A stretch of DNA of 64,000 bases from Mycolicibacterium fallax. GTDB lineage: Bacteria; Actinomycetota; Actinomycetes; Mycobacteriales; Mycobacteriaceae. A program made the translations under genes and the position numbers. Of the stretch, positions 45,304 through 55,237 are shown one piece after another. Each line of letters starts with the position of its first letter. Position 1 is the first letter of the stretch. The notes under the pieces were generated by a model. That model worked only from the letters and a program-made list of their open reading frames with translations, did no database searches and was not told the origin of the DNA. The DNA is taken from positions 682,001 through 746,000 of the forward strand of contig NZ_AP022603.1 of assembly GCF_010726955.1 (NCBI RefSeq), read 5' to 3'.

Positions 45304-47596
45304 CGGCGCGCTCCAGCAGCGCGACCGGGTGCCCGGCCAGCAGCCGAGCGGCCCGCACCGTCCCGCTGTGCACACCACCGCCGATCAGGTCGGTCCAGCG
45401 TCCCGGCGGCAGCGTCAGGGTGGTGTCGCCCCAGCCGGTTTCGGCCAGCGCCACGGTCCACCGGGACACCGCGACGACGACGTCGTCGCCGCGGCCGAAG
45501 GCGACCAGGTGCCCGGCGCGCGGGCCGTCGGCGGGCAGCGGGCGGTAGTCGCCGGCGGTGAAGGTCGCGGGCCGCCGCCGGCGCAGCCGCAGCGCGGCGG
45601 CCACCACCGTCAGCTTCGGGTGGCTGCCGGCGGCCAGCGCGGCTCGGCGCGCCGGGTAGTCGACCGGGCGGCGATTGTCCGGGTCGACCAGGCTGTCCTC
45701 CCACAGCTCGGTGCCCTGGTACACGTCGGGCACCCCGGGGACGGTCAGCGCCAGCAGCTTCTGGCCCAGCGCGTCGGCGCGGGCGTGCGGTTCGAGCCGG
45801 GTGACCAGCTCGGTCAGGCCGGCGGCCACCGGGCCGTCCAGCACGGCGTCGAGCCAGTCGTGCACGGCGGCCTCGAAGTCGGGGTCGGGGTCGATCCAGT
45901 TGGTGTGGGTGCCGGCCTCCCGGATGGCCTTCTCGGCGTAGCCGTGCAGCCGGGCGCGCAGCTCGCCGGTCACCCGGCCGTCGGCCGGCCACACCCCGAG
46001 GATGTTCTGCAGCAGGAACAGCCCGGTCGCGGGGTCCGGGGCCGGGGCGCAGCGCTGCCAGTGCGCGACCGCTTCGGCCCAGCGTTCGGGCAGCTGGGAC
46101 AGCACCCCGATCCGGGCCCGGACGTCCTCGCCGCGCTTGGTGTCGTGGGTGGTCAGCGTGGTCATGGTGGCCGGCCAGTGCGCGGCCCGCATCGCGGCGG
46201 CGCGGTGAAACTCCGCGGCGCTGACCCCGAACCGGTCCGGCTCGCCGCCCACCTCGTTGAGCGACACCAGCCGCGGATCGCGGTAGAACAGGCAGTCCTC
46301 GAACGCCTTGGCGGTGACCGCGCCGCACAACTGCTGGAACCGCTGGGCCGGGTCGCGGTGGGTCAGCGCCGCCGACACCAGGGTCAGCGGCTCGGCCAGC
46401 TCCGGGTGCGCGGCGGCGGTGTCGGCCAGCGCGGTGCCCAGCAGCGCCGACAGCCCGGCGTAGTCGCAGCGGTACACCCCGATCCGGCACAGCAGCGCCA
46501 CGATCGCCGCGGGCAGCCGGTCGTGGTCGCGCCCGGTCGCCGCGACCATCACCCGGCGCAGCCGGGCCAGCTCGGGGGCCAGGGTGTCGGTCGCGGCGGC
46601 GGTCTTGCCGGCGATCAGCAGCGCCGCCGCGCCGTCCGGGTCGAAGCCGGCGGCCCGGGACAGCGCGGTCAGCCCGGCCGCGCCGGCCGGGTCGACGAAC
46701 AGCCCGCCGATCTCGCGCAGCACGTCATAACCGGTGCTGCCGTCGATCGGCAGCGTCGGCTCCAGCGCCTCGCCGACGGCCAGCACCTTCTCGATCACCA
46801 GGTAGGCGTCCGGCCCGATCAGCGCCCGCAGCCGGTCCAGGTAGCCGGCCGGGTCGGCCAGTCCGTCGGGGTGGTCGATCCGCAGGCCGTCGACCAGGCC
46901 GTCGTCGAACCAGCTGCGTACCTGCGCGTGGCTGGCGGCGAACACCGCGTCGTCCTGCTGACGCAGCCCGGCCAGCGAGGTGATGGAGAAGAACCGCCGG
47001 TACCCGCAGCGCCCGCCGCGCCAGCCGACCAGCCGGTAGTGCTGCCGATCGTGCACCGCCGCGCCGCTGCCGGCCGCGGTGCCCGGTGCGATCGGGAAGA
47101 CCAGATCGCCCAGGACCAGGGTGTCCCCGTCGACCCGCAGCGCCGCGGTGTCGGCGTCGGCGCCCAGCACCGGCAACACGATCCGGCGCTCCGGGTCCGC
47201 CGCCCAGTCGATGTCGAAGAACCCGGCGTAGCGCGAGGCCGCGCCGTGGGTCAGCACATCCCACCACCACCGATTGTGCCGCGGGCTTTGCACCCCAACG
47301 TGATTGGGCACGATGTCGACGATCAGGCCGATGCCGCGGGCCCGGGCCGCCGCCGACAGCCGGACCAGCCCGTCGCGGCCGCCGAGCTCGGCCGAGACGG
47401 TGCTCGGGTCGACGACGTCGTAGCCGTGCGCCGAACCCGGCAGCGCCGTCAGGATCGGCGAGAGGTACAGGTGTGAGACACCGAGGTCGTCGAGGTAGTC
47501 CAGCAGCGCCTCGGCCTCGGCGAAGCCGAACCGTGCCCCGGAGGCCGGGCCGCGCAACTGCAGCCGGTAGGTGGACAGCACCGTCACCGCGCTCAC
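45296..47596 (-). CDS. treY: Maltooligosyl trehalose synthase
   Basis: A 766-residue GH13 enzyme that converts the reducing-end alpha-1,4 bond of a glucan to the alpha,alpha-1,1 bond of trehalose. The barrel begins STYRLQLRGP and DYLDDLGVSHLYLSPI. Catalytic regions: DIVPNHVG (I), GLRIDHPDGL (II, nucleophile Asp), VIEKVLAVGE (III, acid Glu) and TLTTHDTKRGEDVRAR (IV). Length matches the family (about 765). The GTG start overlaps the treX stop (GTGA) and the 3' end overlaps treZ by eight bases, so all three are translationally coupled. There is no signal peptide. Confidence 0.96.
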   Translation of the reverse strand: MSAVTVLSTYRLQLRGPASGARFGFAEAEALLDYLDDLGVSHLYLSPILTALPGSAHGYDVVDPSTVSAELGGRDGLVRLSAAARARGIGLIVDIVPNHVGVQSPRHNRWWWDVLTHGAASRYAGFFDIDWAADPERRIVLPVLGADADTAALRVDGDTLVLGDLVFPIAPGTAAGSGAAVHDRQHYRLVGWRGGRCGYRRFFSITSLAGLRQQDDAVFAASHAQVRSWFDDGLVDGLRIDHPDGLADPAGYLDRLRALIGPDAYLVIEKVLAVGEALEPTLPIDGSTGYDVLREIGGLFVDPAGAAGLTALSRAAGFDPDGAAALLIAGKTAAATDTLAPELARLRRVMVAATGRDHDRLPAAIVALLCRIGVYRCDYAGLSALLGTALADTAAAHPELAEPLTLVSAALTHRDPAQRFQQLCGAVTAKAFEDCLFYRDPRLVSLNEVGGEPDRFGVSAAEFHRAAAMRAAHWPATMTTLTTHDTKRGEDVRARIGVLSQLPERWAEAVAHWQRCAPAPDPATGLFLLQNILGVWPADGRVTGELRARLHGYAEKAIREAGTHTNWIDPDPDFEAAVHDWLDAVLDGPVAAGLTELVTRLEPHARADALGQKLLALTVPGVPDVYQGTELWEDSLVDPDNRRPVDYPARRAALAAGSHPKLTVVAAALRLRRRRPATFTAGDYRPLPADGPRAGHLVAFGRGDDVVVAVSRWTVALAETGWGDTTLTLPPGRWTDLIGGGVHSGTVRAARLLAGHPVALLERADG

Positions 47597-49791
47597 CCGG
47601 TCCGCTGCAGCACGACGACCGAACGTCCGGTCAGGGTAAAGGATTCGCCGGCGCTGACCACCAGTTCACTGTGCCCGGTCGGCACTGCGGTGTCGAGCAC
47701 CGCCGTCCACTGCCGAGCGAAGCCGTGGTTGGGGGTGATCACCTCGATGTCGGCCATGTGGGCGTTGAAGCACAGCAGAAACGAGTCGTCGACGATCCGC
47801 TCGCCGCGATTGTTGGGTTCGGCGATCGCCTCGCCGTTGAGGTACACCGTCACGCTCTTGAAGCCGGAATACCAGTCGTCGTCGGTCATTTCGATGCCGT
47901 CGCGGGTCAGCCAGACGATGTCGCGGATCTGCTCCCCGCGCCGCACCGGCTTGCCGTCGAAGAACCGGCGGCGCCGGAACACCGGATGCTTGCGCCGCAA
48001 TCGCGTTGCGCGACGGACGAATTCGACCAGGTCGGCGTTGCTGGTCAGCATCGACCAGTCCATCCAGGACAGCGGCGAGTCCTGGCAGTAGGCGTTGTTG
48101 TTGCCGCGCTGGGTGCGGCCGAACTCGTCGCCGTGGCTGATCATCGGGGTGCCCTGGCTGACCATCAGGGTGGCCAGCATCGCCCGCATCTGCCGGCCCC
48201 GCAACTGAAGAATCTCCGGGTCGTCGGTGGGGCCCTCCACCCCGCAGTTCCACGACCGGTTGTCGTTCTCGCCGTCGCGATTGTGCTCGCCGTTGGCCTC
48301 GTTGTGCTTCTCGTTGTAGGACACCAGGTCGGCCAGGGTGAAGCCGTCGTGGGCGGTGATGAAGTTGATGCTGGCGCTGGGCCGCCGGCCGGTCTCCTCG
48401 TAGAGGTCCGAGGAGCCGGTGAGCCGGGAGGCGAACTCGCCGAGGGTGGCCGGCTGGCCGCGCCAGTAGTCGCGCACCGTGTCACGGTACTTGCCGTTCC
48501 ATTCGGTCCACTGCGGCGGGAAGTTGCCGACCTGGTAGCCGCCCTCGCCGATGTCCCACGGCTCGGCGATCAGCTTGACCTGGCTGACCACCGGATCCTG
48601 CTGCACCAGGTCGAAGAAGGCGCTGAGCCGGTCCACGTCGTAGAACTCCCGGGCCAGGGTGGCGGCCAGGTCGAACCGGAACCCGTCGACGTGCATGTCG
48701 AGCACCCAGTAGCGCAGCGAGTCCATGATCAGCTGCAGGGTGTGCGGGTGCCGGGCGTTGAGGCTGTTGCCGGTGCCGGTGAAGTCCTTGTACAGCCGGT
48801 TGTCGTCGTCGCGCAACCGGTAGTAGGCGGCGTTGTCGATGCCGCGGAAGTTGATCGTCGGCCCCAGGTGGTCGGACTCGGCGGTGTGGTTGTAGACCAC
48901 GTCGAGGATCACCTCGATGCCGGCCTGGTGCAGCGCCTTGACCATGGTCTTGAACTCGGCGACCGCGCCGCCGGCGTTGCGGGTGGCGGCGTACTGGAAG
49001 TGCGGGGCGAAGAACCCAACGGTGTTGTAGCCCCAGTAGTTTCGCAGCCCGAGGTTCAGCAGCCGGTGATCGTGCAGGAACTGGTGCACCGGCATCAGCT
49101 CGACGGCGGTGATGCCGAGGGACAGCAGGTGGTCGATGGCCGCCGGATGCGCCATCCCGGCGTAGGTGCCGCGCAGTTCCGGCGGGATGCCCGGATGGGT
49201 CTGCGTCATGCCCTTGACGTGCGTCTCGTAGATGATCGTCTCGTGGTAGGGGGTGCGCGGTGCCCGGTCGTTGTCCCAGTCGAAGTACGGGTTGATCACC
49301 ACGCTGGTCATGGTGTGCCCGAGCGAATCCACCCGCGGCGGCACCCCGCCGGAGGCCGGGTCCTCGGCGTTCAGGTCATAGGAGTACAGCGCCTGGGTGA
49401 AGTCGAAGTCGCCGTGGAAGGACTTGCCGTACGGGTCGGCCAGCAGCTTGGAGGCGTCGCAGCGCAGCCCGGCCGCCGGATCCCACGGGCCGTGCACCCG
49501 GAACCCGTAGCGCTGCCCGGGGGTGATGGTCGGCAGGTAGGCGTGCCAGACGTAGCCGTCGACCTCGTCGAGCTCCACCCGGATCTCGCCGCCGTCGCGG
49601 CCGATCAGGCACAGCTCAACCCGTTCGGCCACCTCGGAGAACAGCGAAAAGTTGGTGCCCGCACCGTCGTAGCTGGCGCCAAGGGGGTACGGCGAACCGG
49701 GCCACACCGAGGTGATGCCGCGATGACTGCGGTCCTGGTCGGTGCCGACCGCCAGGGTGCCCGGCGAGCTGGGGTGCGGGCTGGTCGTCAT
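47593..49791 (-). CDS. treX: Glycogen debranching enzyme (isoamylase type)
   Basis: A 732-residue GH13 enzyme that removes alpha-1,6 branches so that TreY can act. The N-terminal CBM48-like domain (about residues 20-135; YPLGASYDGAGTNFSLFSEV) precedes the barrel. Catalytic motifs: DVVYNHTAE (I), VDGFRFDLAATL (II, nucleophile Asp), LIAEPWDIG (III, acid Glu) and FITAHDGFTLAD (IV). The ATG at 49789-49791 is chosen; a TTG three codons earlier is open. It is first in treX-treY-treZ, 21 bases after the membrane acyltransferase gene on the same strand, so that gene may share a transcript. Confidence 0.95.
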   Translation of the reverse strand: MTTSPHPSSPGTLAVGTDQDRSHRGITSVWPGSPYPLGASYDGAGTNFSLFSEVAERVELCLIGRDGGEIRVELDEVDGYVWHAYLPTITPGQRYGFRVHGPWDPAAGLRCDASKLLADPYGKSFHGDFDFTQALYSYDLNAEDPASGGVPPRVDSLGHTMTSVVINPYFDWDNDRAPRTPYHETIIYETHVKGMTQTHPGIPPELRGTYAGMAHPAAIDHLLSLGITAVELMPVHQFLHDHRLLNLGLRNYWGYNTVGFFAPHFQYAATRNAGGAVAEFKTMVKALHQAGIEVILDVVYNHTAESDHLGPTINFRGIDNAAYYRLRDDDNRLYKDFTGTGNSLNARHPHTLQLIMDSLRYWVLDMHVDGFRFDLAATLAREFYDVDRLSAFFDLVQQDPVVSQVKLIAEPWDIGEGGYQVGNFPPQWTEWNGKYRDTVRDYWRGQPATLGEFASRLTGSSDLYEETGRRPSASINFITAHDGFTLADLVSYNEKHNEANGEHNRDGENDNRSWNCGVEGPTDDPEILQLRGRQMRAMLATLMVSQGTPMISHGDEFGRTQRGNNNAYCQDSPLSWMDWSMLTSNADLVEFVRRATRLRRKHPVFRRRRFFDGKPVRRGEQIRDIVWLTRDGIEMTDDDWYSGFKSVTVYLNGEAIAEPNNRGERIVDDSFLLCFNAHMADIEVITPNHGFARQWTAVLDTAVPTGHSELVVSAGESFTLTGRSVVVLQRTG

Positions 49792-49812
49792 GACCGGCAA
49801 GCCTATCGCCGG

Positions 49813-51984
49813 TCACCACCAATTGGTGGCGGCGCCGATCTGTCGGCCGAGCTCGTCGGTCATCGAGCGCATGTAGGTCGAGGTGAAGTGGTGCGAGTCG
49901 TGGAAGATCAGCACGTTGCCCTCGACCGCCCGGCACTCGTCCGGCCGGCACACCGCGTCGCTCATATCCAGCGGCTTGAGCAGCGGGAACCGGGTCAGGT
50001 AGGCCAGCGTCGGGTTGGTCTCGGCGAGCACCACATCGCGTTTCATGCCGCAGGACTGGGCGTCGCCGCCGCCGGCCAGGCAGTCCCGCGGGATGTAGGG
50101 GTTGCCGTTCTTGACGAACCACGGGGTGTCGCGCATCGCCAGCACCGGGATGTTGGCGCGATCCAGGATCTCCCAGATGCCCAGGTAGCCCGAGGGCATC
50201 ACGTCGCCGGGCTTGATGTTCCACGGCCGGGTCGAGGTGGTGAACACGTAGTCCGGGTCGTCGGCGACCAGCTGATCCATCACCTTGTCCACCCACTGCC
50301 GGCACAGCGGGTAGGGGGCGTTGTTGCCCATGATCTTGGGCACCGGCTCGGTGGTCAGCGCGCAGCCCATCTTCAGGTAGGTGACGACCTGGAAGTGGTG
50401 CTCCTTGCCGAGCAGGTCCAGCGCGGTGATCCAGTGCTCGGCGTGCGAGCCGCCGGCCAGCGCGATCACCCGGGTGGCGTTCGGGTCGCCGTAGACGCAC
50501 TTGAGGATCTCGGCGTTCTTGAAGTCGCTGATGCAGCCCGCGTCGGTGCTGGCGGGCAGGTCCTTCTCGGCCTCCAGCACGGTCGGGCGCATCGGCACGT
50601 TGGGCACCCGGGCGCCGTCGATCAGGGCCCGGGCCCCGGGGTAGTCCCGCGGGCTGAGCGAGGCGAGTTCGCGGCCGTCGGCCCGTTCGGCGGACACCTG
50701 CTGGCGCCAGCCGAACGCGGCGGTCAGCAGCGCCACCAGCATCAGCACCACCACGGTGCTCACGATCGAGGTGCGCCCGAACACCCGCCGCCACCACCGG
50801 GTCGGCCGGTCGGCGGGCGGGTCGGCCGGGCCGACCTGGTGGCGCAGCGGCTCCTCGACGTAGCGCATGGTCAGGTAGGCCAGCCCGCCGGAGACCAGCA
50901 GGATCGCCGCGCCGTCGAGCAGCCCGGCGTGCGCGTTGCCGGAATAGACCAGCCAGAAGATCAGCAGCGGCCAGTGCCACAGGTACAGCGAGTAGGCCAT
51001 CGAGCCGAGGGTGACCAGCGGAGACCAGGCCAGCATCCGGCTCGGCAGCGGCATCCGGTTGCGAGTGCGCGGATGGGACTGCCGGTTGGCGGCGGCCAGG
51101 ATCATCAGCACCGTCGCGCCGACCGGCACCAGCGCCCACGGGCCGGGGAACTCGTTGACGCCGTCGATCCACAGTCCGGAGGTCAGGATCAGCGCCATCG
51201 CGACGGTGCCGGCCAGCGTCCGCAGCCACATCGGCCAGCGCACCAGCGGCACCAGTGCCCCGGCCAGGGCGCCGGCCAGCAGCTCCCAGGCCCGGGCGAA
51301 GCTGTCGTAGTAGGCGACGGTCTGGTCGGCCTGGTGGGCGAAGATGGCGTAGACGAACGAGGCCACGGTCAGGGCGGCGACCAGCACCACGAAGAAGCCG
51401 CGCAGCCGGCGGCCCAGCGGCCGGCGCAGCAGCACCGCCAGCCCCATGATCAGGGCCAGCAGGGTCAGGTAGAACTGGCCCTGCACCGACATCGACCAGA
51501 TGTGTTGCAGCGGGCTGACCGAATCCCCGGCGCGCAGGTAGTCCGAGGCGGTGTTGGCCAGCTCCCAGTTCTGGTAGTAGCCCAGGCTGGCCAGGGTCTG
51601 GTCTGCGAAGGTTTCCCAGCGGGTCTGCGGCTGGATCAGCACGGTCAGGATGGCGGTGCCGAACAGCACCACGATCAGCGCGGGCAGCAGCCGGCGGAGC
51701 AGTCGGTGGATCTGGTGCACCGGCCGCAGCGCCGCGGCCGGGTTCAGCGCGTTGCGCAGCAGCTTGCCGCCGAAGAAGAACCCGGACAGCACCAGGAACA
51801 CGTCGACGCCGCCGGACACCCGGCCGAACCAGACGTGGAAGACGGCGACCATCGCGATGGCCACGCCGCGCAGGCCATCGAGATCGTGTCGGTAGAAGCC
51901 CGCTTTCCGGGTGCCCATCGCGACGGGGGCGACGGGTTCGGCAACGGTGACGCGGACCGGCCGAACAGCGGTGAGGATAGCCAT
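49813..51984 (-). CDS. OafA/YrhL-type membrane acyltransferase with SGNH domain (Rv1565c-like)
   Basis: A 723-residue acyltransferase-3 protein. About ten helices (residues about 35-400) include the AT3 signature RHDLDGLRGVAIAMVAVFHVW with its essential His, and SLYLWHWPLLIFW. A fused extracytoplasmic SGNH-like domain (about 440-723) has IALAGGSHAEHW near its start and FHDSHHFTSTYM near the end, giving Ser and Asp-x-x-His catalytic residues. Such OafA-like fusions acetylate or acylate cell-envelope glycans or glycolipids; the target is unknown. The ATG at 51982-51984 is divergent from bioA (87-bp gap). The same neighbour order is found in M. tuberculosis, but the two genes recalled there between it and bioA are missing here. 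Confidence 0.92.
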   Translation of the reverse strand: MAILTAVRPVRVTVAEPVAPVAMGTRKAGFYRHDLDGLRGVAIAMVAVFHVWFGRVSGGVDVFLVLSGFFFGGKLLRNALNPAAALRPVHQIHRLLRRLLPALIVVLFGTAILTVLIQPQTRWETFADQTLASLGYYQNWELANTASDYLRAGDSVSPLQHIWSMSVQGQFYLTLLALIMGLAVLLRRPLGRRLRGFFVVLVAALTVASFVYAIFAHQADQTVAYYDSFARAWELLAGALAGALVPLVRWPMWLRTLAGTVAMALILTSGLWIDGVNEFPGPWALVPVGATVLMILAAANRQSHPRTRNRMPLPSRMLAWSPLVTLGSMAYSLYLWHWPLLIFWLVYSGNAHAGLLDGAAILLVSGGLAYLTMRYVEEPLRHQVGPADPPADRPTRWWRRVFGRTSIVSTVVVLMLVALLTAAFGWRQQVSAERADGRELASLSPRDYPGARALIDGARVPNVPMRPTVLEAEKDLPASTDAGCISDFKNAEILKCVYGDPNATRVIALAGGSHAEHWITALDLLGKEHHFQVVTYLKMGCALTTEPVPKIMGNNAPYPLCRQWVDKVMDQLVADDPDYVFTTSTRPWNIKPGDVMPSGYLGIWEILDRANIPVLAMRDTPWFVKNGNPYIPRDCLAGGGDAQSCGMKRDVVLAETNPTLAYLTRFPLLKPLDMSDAVCRPDECRAVEGNVLIFHDSHHFTSTYMRSMTDELGRQIGAATNWW

Positions 51985-52071
51985 GGTCGCCAGATAGGGT
52001 ACCTAACTTTGCTGATAGTCCTCGAATCGCGGAATTTCCCCGGGCCGCCGCAGCCCTTAGGGTGACTGCTC

Positions 52072-53373
52072 GTGGCCTTGACCCCGAGCGAGATTTCCGC
52101 GATCGACGCCGCGCACATCTGGCACCCGTACGCCCGGATCGGCCCGGACGCGCCGGCCCCGCTGGTGGTGACCGGCGCCCGCGGCGCGGAGCTCACCCTG
52201 GTGCACGACGGCACCGAGATCACCGCGCTGGACGCGATGGCGTCGTGGTGGACGGCCGTGCACGGGCACGGGCACCCGGTGCTCGACGCCGCGATGACCC
52301 GCCAGCTCGGGGTGCTCAACCACGTGATGTTCGGCGGGCTGACCCACGAGCCGGCCGCCCGGCTGGCCGAACTGCTGGTGGCGATCACCCCGGAGCCGCT
52401 GCAGACGGTGTTCTTCTCCGACTCCGGTTCGGTGTCGGTGGAGGTCGCGGTGAAGATGGCGCTGCAGTACCAGCGCGCGATCGGCCGCCCACAGCGGCAC
52501 CGGCTGATGACCTGGCGCGGCGGCTACCACGGCGACACCTTCACCCCGATGAGCGTGTGCGATCCCGACGGCGGCATGCACACCATGTGGAATGCCGGCG
52601 AGCACGCGCTGCTGGCCAGCCAGATCTTCGCCCCGGCGGTGCCGGCCGGCTACCACCGGGACTACAGCGCCGCGTTCGAGGCGCAGCTGGCCGCGCACGC
52701 CGACCAGGTCGCCGCGGTCATCGTCGAGCCGGTGGTGCAGGGCGCCGGCGGCATGCGGTTCCACGACCCGCGCTACCTGGCCGATCTGCGCGCGGCCTGT
52801 GACCGGCACGGCGCGCTGCTGATCTTCGACGAGATCGCCACCGGATTCGGCCGCACCGGGGAGCTGTTCGCCGCCGATCACGCCGGCGTCAGCCCGGACA
52901 TCATGTGCGTCGGCAAGGCGCTGACCGGCGGCTACGTCACCCTGGCCGGCACCCTGTGCACCCGGGAGGTGGCCGCCGCGATCAGCGACTCGGCCGACGG
53001 GGCGCTGATGCACGGGCCGACGTTCATGGCCAACCCGCTGGCCTGCGCGGTGTCGGTGGCCAGCGTCGAGGTGCTGCTGGCCCAGGACTGGCGGGCCCGG
53101 GTCGCCGAGATCGGCGACGGGCTGCGGGCCGGGCTGGCCGAGCTGGCCGGCGATCCGGCGGTCGCCGACGTGCGGGTGCTCGGCGCGATCGGGGTGGTCG
53201 AGCTGCACCGGCCGGTCGACCTGCCCGCGGCCACCCGGGCCGCGCTGACGCACGGGGTGTGGCTGCGGCCGTTCCGCAACCTGATCTACGTGATGCCGCC
53301 GTTCATCTGCACGCCCGCCCAGGTCGCGGCGATCACCGCGGGGATGGCGGCCGCGGTCCGGGCGCACCGGTGA
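52072..53373 (+). CDS. bioA: Adenosylmethionine-8-amino-7-oxononanoate aminotransferase
   Basis: A 433-residue class III PLP aminotransferase, making 7,8-diaminopelargonic acid in biotin synthesis with S-adenosylmethionine as amino donor. The opening [26 protein letters not shown] and [10 protein letters not shown] are BioA boxes. The PLP lysine is in VGKALTGGY. The GTG at 52072 has TAGGGT (52058-52063) eight bases upstream, so a short-leader mRNA is likely. Unlike bioF and bioB it has no BioQ-type operator upstream, so it may not be under the same control. bioF follows after a 38-bp gap that contains such an operator. Confidence 0.96.
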   Translation: MALTPSEISAIDAAHIWHPYARIGPDAPAPLVVTGARGAELTLVHDGTEITALDAMASWWTAVHGHGHPVLDAAMTRQLGVLNHVMFGGLTHEPAARLAELLVAITPEPLQTVFFSDSGSVSVEVAVKMALQYQRAIGRPQRHRLMTWRGGYHGDTFTPMSVCDPDGGMHTMWNAGEHALLASQIFAPAVPAGYHRDYSAAFEAQLAAHADQVAAVIVEPVVQGAGGMRFHDPRYLADLRAACDRHGALLIFDEIATGFGRTGELFAADHAGVSPDIMCVGKALTGGYVTLAGTLCTREVAAAISDSADGALMHGPTFMANPLACAVSVASVEVLLAQDWRARVAEIGDGLRAGLAELAGDPAVADVRVLGAIGVVELHRPVDLPAATRAALTHGVWLRPFRNLIYVMPPFICTPAQVAAITAGMAAAVRAHR

Positions 53374-53374
53374 G

Positions 53375-53394
53375 CTAACCTGAACAGCGTTCAA
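53375..53394 (+). promoter_or_regulatory. BioQ operator fused to the bioF promoter
   Basis: The 20-base module CTAACCTGAACAGCGTTCAA includes a TANNNT -10 (TAACCT, 53376-53381) running straight into the palindrome TGAAC-AGC-GTTCA (53381-53393). The same module, one base different, lies before bioB (55830-55849). BioQ, a TetR-family repressor known from mycobacteria and corynebacteria, is encoded nearby at 55209-55820. Confidence 0.8.
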
Positions 53395-53411
53395 TTGGAG
53401 GGAGTCACCGC

Positions 53412-54554
53412 GTGACGCGCGCCGCCGTATCGCCGCTGTCCTGGCTCGATGACGTCGAGCGGGACCGCCGCGCGGCCAGCCTGCGCCGCGGCCTGCGCAC
53501 CCGCGAGGCCGTCGAGGCCGACCTGGACCTGGCCCGCAACGACTACCTCGGGCTGGCCGATCACCCCGCCGTGGCCGCCGGTGCCGTCGCGGCCGTCCAG
53601 ACCTGGGGGACCGGCTCCACCGGGTCGCGGCTGGTGACCGGAAACACCGCCCTGCATGAGGAGCTGGAGACCGAACTCGCCGGCTTCCTCGGCGCCGCCT
53701 CGGCGCTGGTGTTCTCCTCCGGCTACACCGCCAACCTCGGCGCCGTCGTCGCGCTGTCCGGCCCGGACTGCCTGCTGGTCTCCGACGAGCTCAACCACGC
53801 CTCGCTGGTCGACGGCTGCCGGCTGTCGCGCTCGGCGGTGACGATCGCCGGGCACTGCGACGTCGACGCGGTGGCGGCGGCGCTGGCCGCCCGGACCCAG
53901 CCGCGCGCGGTGGTGCTGACCGAGTCGGTGTTCTCCACCGACGGCGGGCTGGCCCCGCTGGCCGAGCTGCACGCGACCTGCCGCAGGCACGGCGCCCTGC
54001 TGATCGTTGACGAGGCGCACGGGCTCGGGGTGCGCGGCGACGGCGGCCGCGGGCTGGTGCACGAGCTTGGCCTGGCCGGTGCACCCGACATCGTCATCAC
54101 CGCCACGCTGTCCAAGGCGCTGGGCAGTCAGGGCGGGGTGGTGCTCGGCCCGGCGCCGGTGCGCGCCCACCTGATCGACGCCGCCCGGACCTTCATCTTC
54201 GACACCGGCCTGAACCCGGCGGCGGTCGGCGCGGCGCTGGCCGCGCTGCGGCTGCTGGCCGCCGAGCCCGCCCTGGCCAGCGCGGTGCTCGACAACGCCG
54301 CCGCGCTGGCCCGGGCCTGCGGCCAGCAGCGGCGGCCCGAGTCGGCGGTGGTGTCGGTGATCCTCGGCGCCCCCGACGTCGCGCTGGCCGCCGCCGCGGC
54401 CTGCCTGGACCGCGGCGTGCGGGTCGGGGTGTTCCGGCCGCCGACGGTGCCCGAGGGCACCTCCCGGCTGCGGCTGACCGCCCGGGCCTCGCTGACGCCC
54501 GCCGAGCTCGATCTGGCCGCCCGGGTGCTGGCCGAGGTGCTCGCCGGTTCATGA
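53412..54554 (+). CDS. bioF: 8-amino-7-oxononanoate synthase
   Basis: A 380-residue PLP enzyme that condenses pimeloyl-thioester with alanine, the first ring-building step of biotin synthesis. The fold I aminotransferase boxes are present: NDYLGLADHP, GTGSTGSRLVTGNT, DEAHGLGVRG, and the PLP lysine in TLSKALGSQGG. The GTG at 53412 is preceded by the Shine-Dalgarno GGAGG (53397-53401) behind a BioQ module (53375-53394), so bioF-bioD probably form a BioQ-regulated unit distinct from bioA. bioD overlaps the stop (ATGA). Confidence 0.95.
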   Translation: MTRAAVSPLSWLDDVERDRRAASLRRGLRTREAVEADLDLARNDYLGLADHPAVAAGAVAAVQTWGTGSTGSRLVTGNTALHEELETELAGFLGAASALVFSSGYTANLGAVVALSGPDCLLVSDELNHASLVDGCRLSRSAVTIAGHCDVDAVAAALAARTQPRAVVLTESVFSTDGGLAPLAELHATCRRHGALLIVDEAHGLGVRGDGGRGLVHELGLAGAPDIVITATLSKALGSQGGVVLGPAPVRAHLIDAARTFIFDTGLNPAAVGAALAALRLLAAEPALASAVLDNAAALARACGQQRRPESAVVSVILGAPDVALAAAAACLDRGVRVGVFRPPTVPEGTSRLRLTARASLTPAELDLAARVLAEVLAGS

Positions 54555-55237
54555 GCGTGCTGTTCATCACCGGCACCGGCACCGGTATCGGCAAGACCGT
54601 CGCGACCGCGGCGCTGGCGGCTGCCGCCGGAGCCGCCGGGCTGGGCGTCTCGGTGTGCAAGCCGGTGCAGACCGGCGTCGCCGACGGCGACGACGACCTG
54701 GCCGAGGTCACCCGGCTGGCCGGGGTACGCGCGGTGCACCCTGGGTTCGGCTATCCGCTGCCGCTGTCCCCGGCCGCCGCGTCGGCGGCCGCCGGCCGCC
54801 CGATGCCGACCCGCGCCGAGCTGCGTGCGCTGATCGAATCCGCCGACACCGGCGGCCTGACCCTGGTGGAGGGTGCCGGGGGACTGCTGGTCGAGCTGGC
54901 CGACGACGGCGCCACCATCGCCGAGCTGGCCGGCGACCTGGGCGCACCGGTGCTCGTCGTCGTCGCGCCCGGGCTCGGCACGCTCAACCACACCGCGCTG
55001 ACCCTGGAGGCGCTGCAGCGCCGCGGGCTGGCCTGCGCCGGGCTGATCATCGGGTCCTGGCCGGCGCGCCCGGGCGCCGCCGCGGAGTCCAACCGGATCG
55101 AGCTGGCCCGGCTGGCGCCGCTGCGCGCGGTGCTGCCGGAGCGGGCCGGCGCGCTGGGCCGCGCGGAGTTCACCGCGCAGGCCACCGCCGCCGTCGACGC
55201 CGACTGGCTCAGCGCGCTGGCGACACCGGCGCGCTGA
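54551..55237 (+). CDS. bioD: Dethiobiotin synthetase
   Basis: A 228-residue P-loop ATPase that closes the ureido ring of dethiobiotin using CO2 and ATP. The N-terminal P-loop is ITGTGTGIGKTVATAAL. CKPVQTG supplies the conserved Lys. VEGAGGLLVEL is the Walker B-like box with Glu, and IGSWP is a late conserved element. The ATG overlaps the bioF stop. The last 29 bases overlap the 3' end of the convergent bioQ gene. Confidence 0.95.
   Translation: MSVLFITGTGTGIGKTVATAALAAAAGAAGLGVSVCKPVQTGVADGDDDLAEVTRLAGVRAVHPGFGYPLPLSPAAASAAAGRPMPTRAELRALIESADTGGLTLVEGAGGLLVELADDGATIAELAGDLGAPVLVVVAPGLGTLNHTALTLEALQRRGLACAGLIIGSWPARPGAAAESNRIELARLAPLRAVLPERAGALGRAEFTAQATAAVDADWLSALATPAR

Noticed and set aside
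47086..52065. A 1659-codon plus-strand open frame opposite treX and the membrane acyltransferase
   Set aside because: Composition is repetitive (Gly/Arg/His/Val) and antisense to two well-supported genes.
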